Shown: one piece after another, positions 16,582-25,667 of the stretch
Layout of the letters: every line of letters begins with the position of its first letter
Numbering within the stretch: position 1 is the stretch's first letter
Assembly (NCBI RefSeq): GCF_009827535.1
Contig: NZ_WTYN01000001.1
Span: 1,798,001 to 1,862,000 of the forward strand
Length of the DNA stretch: 64,000 nt
Reading direction: 5' to 3'
Source: Qipengyuania oceanensis
GTDB lineage: Bacteria; Pseudomonadota; Alphaproteobacteria; Sphingomonadales; Sphingomonadaceae
The notes under the pieces: generated by a model
What the model was told of the DNA's origin: nothing
Database searches by the model: none
Seen by the model: the letters and a program-made list of their open reading frames with translations, nothing else
Made by a program: the position numbers and the translations under genes

Positions 16582-18017
16582 CGTGTGAGTGTCGCCATGT
16601 CAGGTTTTGCGGGTGTGGAGCCGCCTCGGCGCGCGGCATGGGCATCAAGAGCCTCGAGCAGTGTCTGCGCGACCTGCCGGATGTTATCCGGATCGAGATC
16701 GTACAACTCTCCGGGCAGAGTCTCTCGCCAGAGCCCGGCGAACCACCCGCGCTTGGCAGCGTGCTCGCAGATGGCTGTCGATCCCGACAGCGCAGACTTG
16801 ATCGCGACGGCTGCCTCACCGGGGTTTTCGACCGCGTTGGCAAATGGTGCATCGCGATAGAAGGCATTGCCCAACACGATAACCGGTTTGTCCAGCAGAC
16901 CGGCCTCCGCTCCGCTCTTCGAATTCACGGTCACTACGGCTTGAGAGCCTCGCATCACCTGGTAGTTGTTGGTTGCCGGCGGCAAGATCGCAACATTCCG
17001 CCGCCGCGCCAGCAAATCCTTGAGCCGGCCGACCTCTATCATTCCGACCATTGCTGGGTGTTCCTTGATCGCCAACGATGTTCCCGGAGGAAGCGAGGCG
17101 GCGAGTTCCTCGACGAGCGCCAATTGGTCCAGATAGGCGGGACTGCGAATGGTCAGCGCCACGTCTCCGGGCACATGCAGCGGATAGTAAATGTAGCTGC
17201 CGAGACGCTCGAGCGGCGTATAGTGTGCAGCAAGGCGGCGGGAATTGAGCACATTGCGCAGGTGCACCGCCACGTGATGCCCGATAAAACCGAATTCCTG
17301 TTTCTTGCCGAGGACATATTTGTCGACCGACTTCTGCCACAACCGGATTGCGTTACGCTTCGTGAGCATTTTGCCGAGTGCGGACGCGTAGTGATGACGA
17401 TCTTTGGCCGGGATGACCAGCGAGCCGCTGGTGACCGTGTGAGCGAGGTATTCGTCGACGTCGCTATCGGGAGCGGCGGTCGCAGCGGATCGGAATGACG
17501 GTGCTAGGAAGCTGTTTGCAGTAAAAAGTAGACGGCCTCGGAAAAAACTGGGTTCGATGAACAGGTTGTCCAGCCCCAAGTCGCGTGCCGCGTAGAAAAC
17601 GCCAATGACGGAAAGAAAACCGCCGAGTTCCTGAATTATGATCGGTCGCGCATCAGCCGGCATGTCGCGGATTGCATCATGCGTTGCCTGTATGGCCCTG
17701 GCCAGTTTTCGACGCATCGCGGTGTTATCAGATGTGCCAAACGCGTAACGCTCATGCCGACTGATCGTCGCGAAGTCAGGCATGTCGATCGAGGCGAGGA
17801 TCTCTTCCTCCGCCCCCTCGTGCAGAACCACCTTGTACGCATCACGGACTGCAAAGCCCTCGGCTTGGAGCAGTTCAGTGCTGCGGTTGTCGAATGAGAT
17901 GAAGTGCGGCGTGTGACCGAGGGCGCGAAGCTGCTTCGCTACCGGAATCCAGAATTCGGTCTGGTACTCGGCCAGTGTAGTGATGATGGGTGTAGTCATG
18001 GACATGCGGCCCGTCAT
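16578..18017 (-). CDS. Capsule polysaccharide biosynthesis protein-like (KpsS/LipB family fold)
   Basis: The protein is 479 aa. The C-terminal half has the pattern of the capsule polysaccharide biosynthesis family: SLAIKEHPAMVGMIEVGRL, NYQVMRGSQAVVTVNSKSGA and LDKPVIVLGNAFYRD, resembling retaining glycosyltransferases related to Kdo transferases and CMP-sugar-using enzymes. It may add a nonulosonate or act as a lipid-linked glycosyltransferase; the donor is not evident. I chose ATG 18017 because it overlaps the upstream stop as ATGA; the longer in-frame extension overlaps the neighbour's coding region. Confidence 0.78.
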   Translation of the reverse strand: MTGRMSMTTPIITTLAEYQTEFWIPVAKQLRALGHTPHFISFDNRSTELLQAEGFAVRDAYKVVLHEGAEEEILASIDMPDFATISRHERYAFGTSDNTAMRRKLARAIQATHDAIRDMPADARPIIIQELGGFLSVIGVFYAARDLGLDNLFIEPSFFRGRLLFTANSFLAPSFRSAATAAPDSDVDEYLAHTVTSGSLVIPAKDRHHYASALGKMLTKRNAIRLWQKSVDKYVLGKKQEFGFIGHHVAVHLRNVLNSRRLAAHYTPLERLGSYIYYPLHVPGDVALTIRSPAYLDQLALVEELAASLPPGTSLAIKEHPAMVGMIEVGRLKDLLARRRNVAILPPATNNYQVMRGSQAVVTVNSKSGAEAGLLDKPVIVLGNAFYRDAPFANAVENPGEAAVAIKSALSGSTAICEHAAKRGWFAGLWRETLPGELYDLDPDNIRQVAQTLLEALDAHAARRGGSTPAKPDMATLTR

Positions 18018-19453
18018 CTTGCTGTCGCAGCAAGACCGTCTTGGGTTCGGGGCAGGTCGAACCCGGGCGAACCTGCGGATGGCCCGTTCACGGCCTGCAT
18101 GCGCCCCACTAGGTTCTCTCGCTCGCGGCGCAGGATGGCTTGCTCGAGATGAAAAACACCGAACAGGATCAGGATCTTGAGATAAAAGGTATAGGCCAGC
18201 AACGAGTTCAGCATTCCTCCGATGTAACCAAGGTGGAATGCGAACATCACATAGATCGCCATTATCGATGACAGCAAATAGCCGCGAAAGATATTGCGCA
18301 TCGCAAGCCTGGTTATCCAAGCTGTGCAGATTCCGATCAGAACCATGAGCGGGATCGCCCAGAACATCCCGAAAAGGCTGAGATAAATCTCCGGATATCC
18401 GCCCGCGAATTGTGTTCCGTTGGCAAGCAGTTCCTCGGTCCTGAAAAAGCCGACTTCGTTGATCATCAGATATTTGATGGATGTGTTTACGTTGGAGTCG
18501 ATTGGATTGATGAGGACTTCGTCAATCGCCTGCCAATCTGGCTCGCGCATACCTCCGAAGACGAAATTCTGATAATGGGAAGCGTAAATTTCGACTGGTT
18601 GGACCAGCAGACGTTGCGATAGCTCAAACACCGGGTCGGCATAGCCACGCACATTATAGTAGCTGTTAACGATCAGACCGACCACAGCGATGGCGCCGAT
18701 CAGGCCTCCGATCGCCATCAGCACTTTTGGCGAGATAAGTGCGGACCAAGGATCGGAGACGGTTTGGCGCGTCAGCAATCCTGCGCGCTTGGCTAGAATC
18801 AACGCACCGAACGGGAAAGCGTAAAAGCTTGCCACCATAACAAACGCGGAAAAGCGATTTCCCGTCAGCGCCCAGTAAACCAGCAGCAGCAGGACCAGTA
18901 AATTGGCGGACACGCTGACCGAGCGTCCTTGCAATCGTGGAATGACCGCTGCAATCCCAAGGGTAGCCGAGATGAGGAAGTTCATCTCGTAGGACAGACG
19001 GTGCAGGGGGCTTGCTATAATATTGTAGTCGACGCGGTCCATCCTGGAAAGAAGCGGTATTGTGCCGATTCTCAGCATTTCCAGATACAGAAGCGCGATC
19101 AGGCCGCTGGCACCGGCAATCATCAGCCACCGCATGCCATTGATATAGCCGGACGCAGCATAGGCCTTGTGGCTTATGCCCCTGAGAAACGCGCGGTCAC
19201 CAAAGGCAACTGCGAGAGGGAGCACCAACGCCAGCACGGCAAAGCAAAAGAACGGCGTCGCCGAGTTCGCTCCCACGTGACGATCGAGTTGGGTTGCGTA
19301 GATCGGACCTGCGAGATCGAGATACAGAATGTCGACGAGCCGGCTACTCAGCGAGAACAGCAGTAGTGATGCGGCGATAGCAGCGACTATCCGCTTACGG
19401 ATCAGCCAGGCAATGAAAAGCAAGGTGACACCAGCTATGCCAATCGAGATCAT
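18014..19453 (-). CDS. Polytopic membrane protein, candidate oligosaccharide polymerase (DUF6418-like)
   Basis: The 479-aa protein has about ten to twelve hydrophobic helices (for example GVTLLFIAWLI, FFCFAVLALVLPLAVAF, LLVLLLLVYWALTGNRFSAF) and one larger periplasmic loop around residues 270-340 with NPIDSNVNTSIKYLMINEVG. The TGNR motif after a helix and the loop are features of Wzy-like O-antigen polymerases and the related DUF6418 family. It would polymerise repeat units in the periplasm after flipping. ATG 19453 overlaps the preceding methyltransferase stop codon (ATGA). Confidence 0.7.
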   Translation of the reverse strand: MISIGIAGVTLLFIAWLIRKRIVAAIAASLLLFSLSSRLVDILYLDLAGPIYATQLDRHVGANSATPFFCFAVLALVLPLAVAFGDRAFLRGISHKAYAASGYINGMRWLMIAGASGLIALLYLEMLRIGTIPLLSRMDRVDYNIIASPLHRLSYEMNFLISATLGIAAVIPRLQGRSVSVSANLLVLLLLVYWALTGNRFSAFVMVASFYAFPFGALILAKRAGLLTRQTVSDPWSALISPKVLMAIGGLIGAIAVVGLIVNSYYNVRGYADPVFELSQRLLVQPVEIYASHYQNFVFGGMREPDWQAIDEVLINPIDSNVNTSIKYLMINEVGFFRTEELLANGTQFAGGYPEIYLSLFGMFWAIPLMVLIGICTAWITRLAMRNIFRGYLLSSIMAIYVMFAFHLGYIGGMLNSLLAYTFYLKILILFGVFHLEQAILRRERENLVGRMQAVNGPSAGSPGFDLPRTQDGLAATAR

Positions 19454-20184
19454 GACGACGCGTCCGCTTTCGCCGGCTTTCGCAAGGTCCAAATGATGTT
19501 GTAGCTGAAGCGCGGAGAGAACTCCTTCTTCGGCATTATGAAGAAACCATCGAGGTAGAAGTACCCGCCGGAAGATTCGCATACTTCAAGCCCAGCGCGG
19601 CGAGCGAGCGAGCGAAGAACGTCGCTGGATAGGATCGAGATGTGTCCGAATTCTTCAGGCGAGCTTTCAGTCTTGTAACGGGTGGAATTGCCGCGCGCCA
19701 ACCATGCCACCCTCTCGACGACGTTGAAAGCATTGGGCAGCGACACGAAGGCCAGGCCTCCCGGCGTGAGCACGCGGGCGATCTCGCGCAGGATGGAGGC
19801 CGGGTTTTCGAGGTGTTCGAGTACATCGGATGCCACTATCGCATCGAATTCCGCGTCTCGATAGGCAGATAGTGCTTCGGCGTTGAGATCGACTCGACGG
19901 TACGAAAACCCGTCGGGCATCGCATCAACTTGGTCCTGCGGCAGCCAGTCGCATCCGGACAGATGTGTGAAACCGCGCGCGGCAAGGTGCTTTGACAGCC
20001 CACCTTTGCCGCACCCGACATCCAAGACCCGACTACTGCGGTCGTGGATCCGGCTCGCCACCTTGTCGGCCACCGTGGTATGACGCATCGACTGGCGATT
20101 AAATCCATCGGATGCTGTTTCATGCTGAGCTGCCCCAACCGCTGCACCGGCCCGCAACGCTCCGCGCAAGATATTTCTCAGCAT
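19450..20184 (-). CDS. Class I SAM-dependent methyltransferase (second in locus)
   Basis: This 244-aa protein has the UbiE/Coq5-like methyltransferase core: SSRVLDVGCGKGGLSKHLAA (motif I), DAIVASDVLEHLENPASILR (motifs around the acidic loop) and VLTPGGLAFVSLPNAFNV. It probably methylates a sugar or glycolipid intermediate. I chose ATG 20184, just after the upstream stop, because GGAG lies 9 nt before it; the longer ORF would overlap the neighbour. It ends in a 4-nt overlap with the membrane protein gene. Confidence 0.82.
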   Translation of the reverse strand: MLRNILRGALRAGAAVGAAQHETASDGFNRQSMRHTTVADKVASRIHDRSSRVLDVGCGKGGLSKHLAARGFTHLSGCDWLPQDQVDAMPDGFSYRRVDLNAEALSAYRDAEFDAIVASDVLEHLENPASILREIARVLTPGGLAFVSLPNAFNVVERVAWLARGNSTRYKTESSPEEFGHISILSSDVLRSLARRAGLEVCESSGGYFYLDGFFIMPKKEFSPRFSYNIIWTLRKPAKADASS

Positions 20185-20188
20185 CGTC

Positions 20189-21592
20189 TCAATCTCCAGC
20201 CGTCTTGGTCGCAACAACCTGTATTGAAGAAAGGGGCAGTCCGGTGAACGGGTGTCTTGCGGGCTTTGCGATCAGGCGTGGTCGGCCTGATATGGTAGTG
20301 GCCTTGTTTAGCCAATGTCGAACTTCGCCGATGCTTACCCGCTTCGCGCGGCGTTTCGGCTGTATGATCGCACGCAGGCGCGATGCCGCCCTGGATCCAA
20401 GCAGGTTCGCCCCTACACCTTGAAGCAACTGCGCGAACTTTGGTTTTTGATGACAGCCAGCCATCGACTGAATCAGGTTGCGGCTGCCGTTGCGAGGCGA
20501 TCGCACCAGCACCGCCGCAATCCTTTCGGACGCGTCGCCGTCGATACGATAGAAATAGGGATAGCAGACCGACGTATATCGTTCCTGCAGGTCGAAGCTC
20601 TCCATGGCTACATCCAGGTTAGCTATGGCAAAAGCCATGTCTTCGAAAGATTGCATCAGCATACTGGCGCGATTGGGCAATTCGCTGTGCTGCCGTAGCG
20701 CGGGACTGGAAATAAAGTCGGGCGACATCGGCAATTTGTCGACCATCAATGCTTCAATCGCCGTGCTGCAATTGAGCTGGATCACGGCCTTGCTCCTGGC
20801 AATGACGCGTAGAACTCCACCCTCTCCATTAACGGTGACATTGGGCAAGTCGCGCAGCGCGTGCGAATAGACGTCAGGGTTTTCGAACGGATGCGGCCGC
20901 ACGAGAAACTCTTCGTTCGGAAACCGGCTGGCTAACTTTGCGATCAAGCCAAGCATCTCGCGCATTGCTGTGGAACTGTCGGCGACGAGCGCGTTGACAT
21001 AGTCGGAATCCCACCCTGCTGACACCATCGCATCAATGTCGGTGCCGCCTTCGACAAAGCGTGAATTCACCAGAGGAAACGCCGTGTTGATGAGAATGAA
21101 ATCGCCACCGTCCGCATCGAGCAATGCGCGCCATTTGCGAGAGGCGCAATCGAACCGGGGACATCCCGTCAAGTGTAGTTTCTCCGGCGGGAGCACCCCG
21201 CGAGCCACGAAGGCATCATGCAGAAGCGGCCCCCAGAAGAAATATCCCGTAACGAGGTCGGCCCATCCTCCCTCGCCGACTGCACGCGCCAGTTCAGCCG
21301 GATTGTTGGGGCCATCGTTGGACAGGACGCCGCCTTCGCTGTCGAGGACGTAGACCGAGATGCCCATGTTTGCGTAAGCTTCGATTACATGGCGATTGGC
21401 CGGCCGGAGAAATGTCGTGACGACGGCGTCCAATCCGAGCAATGGCACATCCAGGCCTTGATCATAGAGCGGGATAATATAGCTCTCGACGCCCCGCGAC
21501 CCGAGGGCAACCGCAATCATTGACACTGTCGGCAGGTCGCGGATCGGATGATCAATGATCAATCCGACCTTCAAGGGGCGATCTTGGTTCAA
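20189..21592 (-). CDS. Surface carbohydrate biosynthesis protein
   Basis: The 467-aa protein has a double Rossmann-like layout: KVGLIIDHPIRDLP at the N-terminus, VYVLDSEGG, then TGYFFWGPLLHDAFV, KLHLTGCPRFD, EEFLVRPHPFENPDVYSHAL and VIQLNCSTAIEALMVDKLPM. This set matches the family annotated as surface carbohydrate biosynthesis protein, GT-B-like proteins found in sialic-acid and nonulosonate loci. It may be a glycosyltransferase; no activity has been proven that I know of. It lies 16 nt after the PhyH-type gene. Confidence 0.75.
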   Translation of the reverse strand: MNQDRPLKVGLIIDHPIRDLPTVSMIAVALGSRGVESYIIPLYDQGLDVPLLGLDAVVTTFLRPANRHVIEAYANMGISVYVLDSEGGVLSNDGPNNPAELARAVGEGGWADLVTGYFFWGPLLHDAFVARGVLPPEKLHLTGCPRFDCASRKWRALLDADGGDFILINTAFPLVNSRFVEGGTDIDAMVSAGWDSDYVNALVADSSTAMREMLGLIAKLASRFPNEEFLVRPHPFENPDVYSHALRDLPNVTVNGEGGVLRVIARSKAVIQLNCSTAIEALMVDKLPMSPDFISSPALRQHSELPNRASMLMQSFEDMAFAIANLDVAMESFDLQERYTSVCYPYFYRIDGDASERIAAVLVRSPRNGSRNLIQSMAGCHQKPKFAQLLQGVGANLLGSRAASRLRAIIQPKRRAKRVSIGEVRHWLNKATTISGRPRLIAKPARHPFTGLPLSSIQVVATKTAGD

Positions 21593-21608
21593 AAGGTTCT
21601 TCCGGAGT

Positions 21609-22508
21609 TCAGCCGTAAGTCAGGGCCACGCGTTGGCACTCACTCAAGTCGCCGGTGAGTTCGAATGTTGTCGTCTGGCGACCATTGAATTTCGGGTAGG
21701 ATGTGAATGCAGCCATGTAAAGCAACCGTTCGTGGCCCGGGCTGACACGGCTGCCCATGTGATAACATCGGGTAGTGTCGACGAATCGGGCGCTTAACAT
21801 TTTACCCTTCCAAGCCGAAACATAACGTTCGACCCCGTTTGTGAGCACTTTACTGTCGTGGCGATGACTGTTGAGTCCAAAAGGGACTTTTGCCGAAATG
21901 TCAGCGGGCAAATAGGTGAAAGGACCGTCGGCATCGTCTTCGCAATCGGTGAAATACACAAAGAGTTTGAGAACCGCAGTATCGTCGTAATCCTTGTGCC
22001 AAAGTTGCGACACGCGAAGGGGCCCAGGACGGTGCGAGGAATGGAGCAGGTATACGTAGTCGAGCAGCGGCGCATCATCGAAATACGCGCTTACAACGGC
22101 CAGGATTCGCTCCGCGATTGCAAGCTGGACGAATGGACTGTCGGCCGACTGGTGCCCGGCCTCATTCAAGTCCTCGTCCAGCAAACGATCCCAAAAATCC
22201 TTCTCCGGGTTGAGGCGATTGTCCTCCCGCACTCCGCTTGCGAGCTTGCCGACCGCGGCATCATACGCCGCACGCAGCAGTGCCTGATCGACTATTGCAG
22301 ACGCATCCGCGCTTCCCGTGCGTCGCAACGTCTCGACCACAGAGCGCTGGTCTTCGTCCAGATCACGTCCAGCGAAGCTCTCCCTCCGACGATGAACAGC
22401 CGCGCGCGCACGATGGCGTGCAGCGGCCTTGCGCGCATGGCGATAGGGAGTGCGCGTAATGAACCAGCTAACTCGATTGCGAAGATTGGCGATTAATGGG
22501 GAAACCAT
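21609..22508 (-). CDS. PhyH-like Fe(II)/2-oxoglutarate dioxygenase
   Basis: The 299-aa protein is Arg/Ala-rich at the N-terminus and then shows the jelly-roll facial triad pattern: QLWHKDYDDTAVLKLFVYF (HxD), GPFTYLP, and TTRCYHMGSRVSPGHERLL with the distal His and the Arg for 2-oxoglutarate. It is probably a hydroxylase acting on a sugar, lipid or amino-sugar substituent of the locus product. Such oxygenases are uncommon in capsule loci and the substrate is unknown. A gap of about 90 nt separates it from the flippase gene. Confidence 0.8.
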   Translation of the reverse strand: MVSPLIANLRNRVSWFITRTPYRHARKAAARHRARAAVHRRRESFAGRDLDEDQRSVVETLRRTGSADASAIVDQALLRAAYDAAVGKLASGVREDNRLNPEKDFWDRLLDEDLNEAGHQSADSPFVQLAIAERILAVVSAYFDDAPLLDYVYLLHSSHRPGPLRVSQLWHKDYDDTAVLKLFVYFTDCEDDADGPFTYLPADISAKVPFGLNSHRHDSKVLTNGVERYVSAWKGKMLSARFVDTTRCYHMGSRVSPGHERLLYMAAFTSYPKFNGRQTTTFELTGDLSECQRVALTYG

Positions 22509-22595
22509 GGAAAGCGGTGCCTGCTCCTGTGCGCTCCGGATTTAGATGCTCCGCCGAATCACTATAAGGATTTTTTCACGCGGCCTCTAGGCCGG

Positions 22596-24116
22596 CTATA
22601 TCAGCTTGTCGTCCGGAGCTGCACGAAATAATCCCAAGAATGCGCGGATAGCGTGCTCGCGAAGAGCGCGCGGTAGCAGCAAAAAGGCGTAAAGAAACCA
22701 AATCAGTGCGGGCCCAAGCAGCAAGATTGCGAGCAGCACGATCGGGCTTGGTTCGGGCAAGAGCAGGTAGAGCCCACCAGCGACGACGAGTGCAATGGCG
22801 ATCGCGGCAAGGCACTGCGTCACCAAATCGCTGCGCAGATCAATCCGCATGGCAATTACCCGCATCTGGAGCGGAAAAAGCAAAGCGAGGCTCACGACCT
22901 CGCCGATCACGAATGACCAAGGCGTAAAGTAACTCAGCAGCGCGACCGACAGGACGAGCTGCAACACCGACTGGATCAGCGTATAGACGTTCAGCCTGTT
23001 CACGCAGGCTCGATCCGCTGCAACCAGCGTGCCGGCAAATCCGCGCGGGACGTTCAGCAGCGGGACGGCCATGAACATCGCGAGCCACATCCAGTGACTG
23101 GAAATGGCCGACCCGAGCCAGTGAAAGAGCACAGGCTCGGAAAATGCGGCGAGCATGACAATCGGTGGAGCTGCAATCATCAGCGCTGCTGCAATACCCC
23201 CTCTACCGAGACGCTGCGAACGTTGCCTGTCGTCTGCGCTCAGCAGGCGGGCACCGAGCGGAAGGGCAGTGGTATTTATAAGCCCGAAAGCCGATTTGAT
23301 GAACCTCGGCACCCGTGCGATGCTATCGAACAACCCCACTGCAGAAGGGCCGATTAGGATGCCGAGTAGCGGCGAACTCATCTGTGTCTGGATGATGCCA
23401 AGGGCCTTGCTATACAACATGGTTCCAGACCATCGTGCGATGTCATCGCGTGTCTGGTAGTCCCAAACAGTCAACCTAACGCCATTGCCGCGCAGTATGC
23501 CAATAGCGAAAAATCCTGCCACGACGGCTCGGGCGACCAACCCGATCAAGAGAGCGACGGCTACATTGTTTGGACCCAGATCGCTGAACACCGCGCCGAT
23601 ACCAAGCGAACCGTAAAGTAAGGCCGACAGGATTTCGCAACCTCTCAACTTGCGAAAGGCTTCAAAGCCGCGCAGGATCCCTTCGCTAACAAGCGTCAGG
23701 AACAGCAGCGGTTCGAGCAGGGCGGTGAGCCGAAGGACGGCGACGAAGCCTGCCCGTCCTTCAGGTTCGATGTTGAGCCATTCGGTAATCAGGGGCGCTG
23801 CGGCAAAGAGCGCGGCTCCAACGACAAAACCGAGTACAGTGGCCAAGACCAGCAGCAGGGAGATCGCTTTTCCGGCAGCCGCGTTGTCGTTCGTCGGACG
23901 GGTGGTCGCTATTGCGCGTGTGGCGTTCTCGCCGATCCCCAGATCGAACAGGCCGAACGACGCGCTTGGCAGCGGCAGACGCGCCAGGAGTATCTGACCA
24001 TAGCCTGCCAGCCCATATGAAGCGATCAGGATCGGGGCCATCAACAAGCCGATGGCGCTGATGATGAAATAGGCTACTCCGGTAATCAGAATATTCCGGA
24101 CCAGCGCTGCGAACAT
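22596..24116 (-). CDS. Oligosaccharide flippase (Wzx-like, MOP superfamily)
   Basis: This is a 506-aa polytopic protein with about 12-14 membrane helices, including NILITGVAYFIISAIGLLM at the N-terminus and LVVAGGLYLLLP near the C-terminus. Loop motifs GLFDLGIGENATRAIA and GPSAVGLFDSIARVPRF are typical of Wzx/RfbX-type flippases. It would move lipid-linked repeat units across the inner membrane. It is preceded by the CBS-aminotransferase gene 20 nt away and followed by the PhyH gene. Confidence 0.9.
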   Translation of the reverse strand: MFAALVRNILITGVAYFIISAIGLLMAPILIASYGLAGYGQILLARLPLPSASFGLFDLGIGENATRAIATTRPTNDNAAAGKAISLLLVLATVLGFVVGAALFAAAPLITEWLNIEPEGRAGFVAVLRLTALLEPLLFLTLVSEGILRGFEAFRKLRGCEILSALLYGSLGIGAVFSDLGPNNVAVALLIGLVARAVVAGFFAIGILRGNGVRLTVWDYQTRDDIARWSGTMLYSKALGIIQTQMSSPLLGILIGPSAVGLFDSIARVPRFIKSAFGLINTTALPLGARLLSADDRQRSQRLGRGGIAAALMIAAPPIVMLAAFSEPVLFHWLGSAISSHWMWLAMFMAVPLLNVPRGFAGTLVAADRACVNRLNVYTLIQSVLQLVLSVALLSYFTPWSFVIGEVVSLALLFPLQMRVIAMRIDLRSDLVTQCLAAIAIALVVAGGLYLLLPEPSPIVLLAILLLGPALIWFLYAFLLLPRALREHAIRAFLGLFRAAPDDKLI

Positions 24117-24136
24117 CGGAAATCTCTAGTCTGCGA

Positions 24137-25618
24137 TCATGCTTGCGACGGCTGGCGCGAAACGGCATCGGCAAGCGCCGCAGCAACCCTGTCGACCTGG
24201 TCGAGTGTCATGTTCGAACCCGAAGGCAGGCACAGTCCGCGAGCGAATAAGTCAGCAGACACATCGCTCGTTTCGTTACTGCTTACGAAGCGTGCTTGCT
24301 TGAACAGCGGCTGCAGGTGCATGGGCTTCCAGACTCTGCGTGCTTCGATATTGAGCCGCGCGAGATCTTGCATGACCGCTTGCGGGTCGAGCGAGTGATT
24401 CAACAGGCAGGTTGTCAGCCAGCGGTTTGACCTGCTGCCGTCGAATTCCGGCATCCACGTCAGCGCCGTGCAATCGGCAAGTGCCTGCTCATATCGCGCA
24501 AAGATTTCGCGCCGCTTGTCGACCCTCTCCTCGAGCTTTGCCAGTTGACCGCGACCGATGCCCGCCAGGACATTGCTCATCCGGTAATTGTAGCCGACTT
24601 CGGAGTGCTCGTACCATGGCGCGTCATCGCGAGCCTGCGTAGAAAGCTTCCGGGCTCGCGCGACCAAGTCAGGATCGTCTGCCACCAGCATGCCGCCGCC
24701 CGAGGTTGTGATGATCTTGTTTCCATTAAAACTGAAGATGCCGATCTTCCCGAACGATCCGCACGCCTGCCCGTCGAGCTTCGCGCCCAGCGCTTCCGCA
24801 GCATCCTCGACGATCGGGACGCCGTATGCTGCGCAGATCGGAACAATGCTGCGATAATCGGCTGCCTGGCCATAGAGGTCGACCGTGATCACCGCCTTGG
24901 GGAGCCGTCCCTCCCGTTTGCACTCGGCCAGAGCACGCTCCAGGGCGAGCGGACAGATGTTCCAACTGCCGGTCTCCACATCTACAAAAATCGGTTCCGC
25001 CCCTTGATAGAGAACCGGGTTTGCACTCGCGACGAAGGTCAACGACGGGCAAATTACGCGGTCGCCCGGGCCGACGCCGAGGAGCACAAGCGCCAGATGG
25101 ATAGCCGCAGTTCCCGATGACAATGCAGCGCCGTGTTGTACTCCGACGAATTGCGCGAGTTCTTTTTCGAAAGCGTCAACGTTGGGACCAAGCGGTGCAA
25201 TCCAATTGGTGGCGAATGCCTGGTTGACGTACTGGAGTTCGTCTTCGCCCATATGCGGCGTCGACAACCAGATTTTCTCAGTCAGATCTCGGCGCAGCAA
25301 TAAATCGATCACCCGGCCATTGTCATCGACGATCGGCAGTTGATCGATCTTGTGCCTGTCCAACAGCCCGACGGCTTCGGCGTCGCTGCATGGCATGCAA
25401 GCGGTGATTGGCGAGCGTTCTGGCAGATCGCGCAAACTCCTGCCCAAAGTCCAGTCCTGCAAAAGCAGTCGCCGGATATCGCCATCGGTGAGAAGGGCGA
25501 CCAGCTTGGCATCATCATCCACCACGAGCGCCACTTCCTTTGCGGTGCGCTCAATGAGCTGCAAGGCATCGCCGAGTGATGCGGCTCCGGTCAGAACAAG
25601 ATCGTCAATCTTCGCCAA
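24137..25618 (-). CDS. CBS-domain/aminotransferase fusion (LegC-like, DegT/DnrJ/EryC1/StrS family)
   Basis: The protein is 493 aa. Residues 1-120 form a CBS pair (LVALLTDGDIRRLLL and KIDQLPIVDDNGRVIDLLLR). Residues 120-493 form a PLP-dependent sugar aminotransferase with ALSSGTAAIHLAL, VEDAAEALGA, FSFNGNKIITTSGGG (PLP Lys about 301) and YNYRMSNVLAGIGRGQL. The catalytic part resembles LegC/PglE enzymes that aminate UDP-4-keto-6-deoxy-HexNAc. The CBS pair may sense an adenylate or other nucleotide, an inference. The TTG start at 25618 has GGGG about 7 nt upstream. Plain family members lack the ~120-aa N-terminal addition. Confidence 0.92.
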   Translation of the reverse strand: MAKIDDLVLTGAASLGDALQLIERTAKEVALVVDDDAKLVALLTDGDIRRLLLQDWTLGRSLRDLPERSPITACMPCSDAEAVGLLDRHKIDQLPIVDDNGRVIDLLLRRDLTEKIWLSTPHMGEDELQYVNQAFATNWIAPLGPNVDAFEKELAQFVGVQHGAALSSGTAAIHLALVLLGVGPGDRVICPSLTFVASANPVLYQGAEPIFVDVETGSWNICPLALERALAECKREGRLPKAVITVDLYGQAADYRSIVPICAAYGVPIVEDAAEALGAKLDGQACGSFGKIGIFSFNGNKIITTSGGGMLVADDPDLVARARKLSTQARDDAPWYEHSEVGYNYRMSNVLAGIGRGQLAKLEERVDKRREIFARYEQALADCTALTWMPEFDGSRSNRWLTTCLLNHSLDPQAVMQDLARLNIEARRVWKPMHLQPLFKQARFVSSNETSDVSADLFARGLCLPSGSNMTLDQVDRVAAALADAVSRQPSQA

Positions 25619-25667
25619 AAATTGCCCCTTTTCCTTGCTGCGTGCCTCGCAGCGCGGTCGGCTTGGT

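Noticed and set aside
18018-18320. Longer N-terminus for the capsule-type protein
   Set aside because: It overlaps the end of the membrane-protein gene and lacks family character; the ATGA overlap at 18017 fits the pattern of neighbouring genes.
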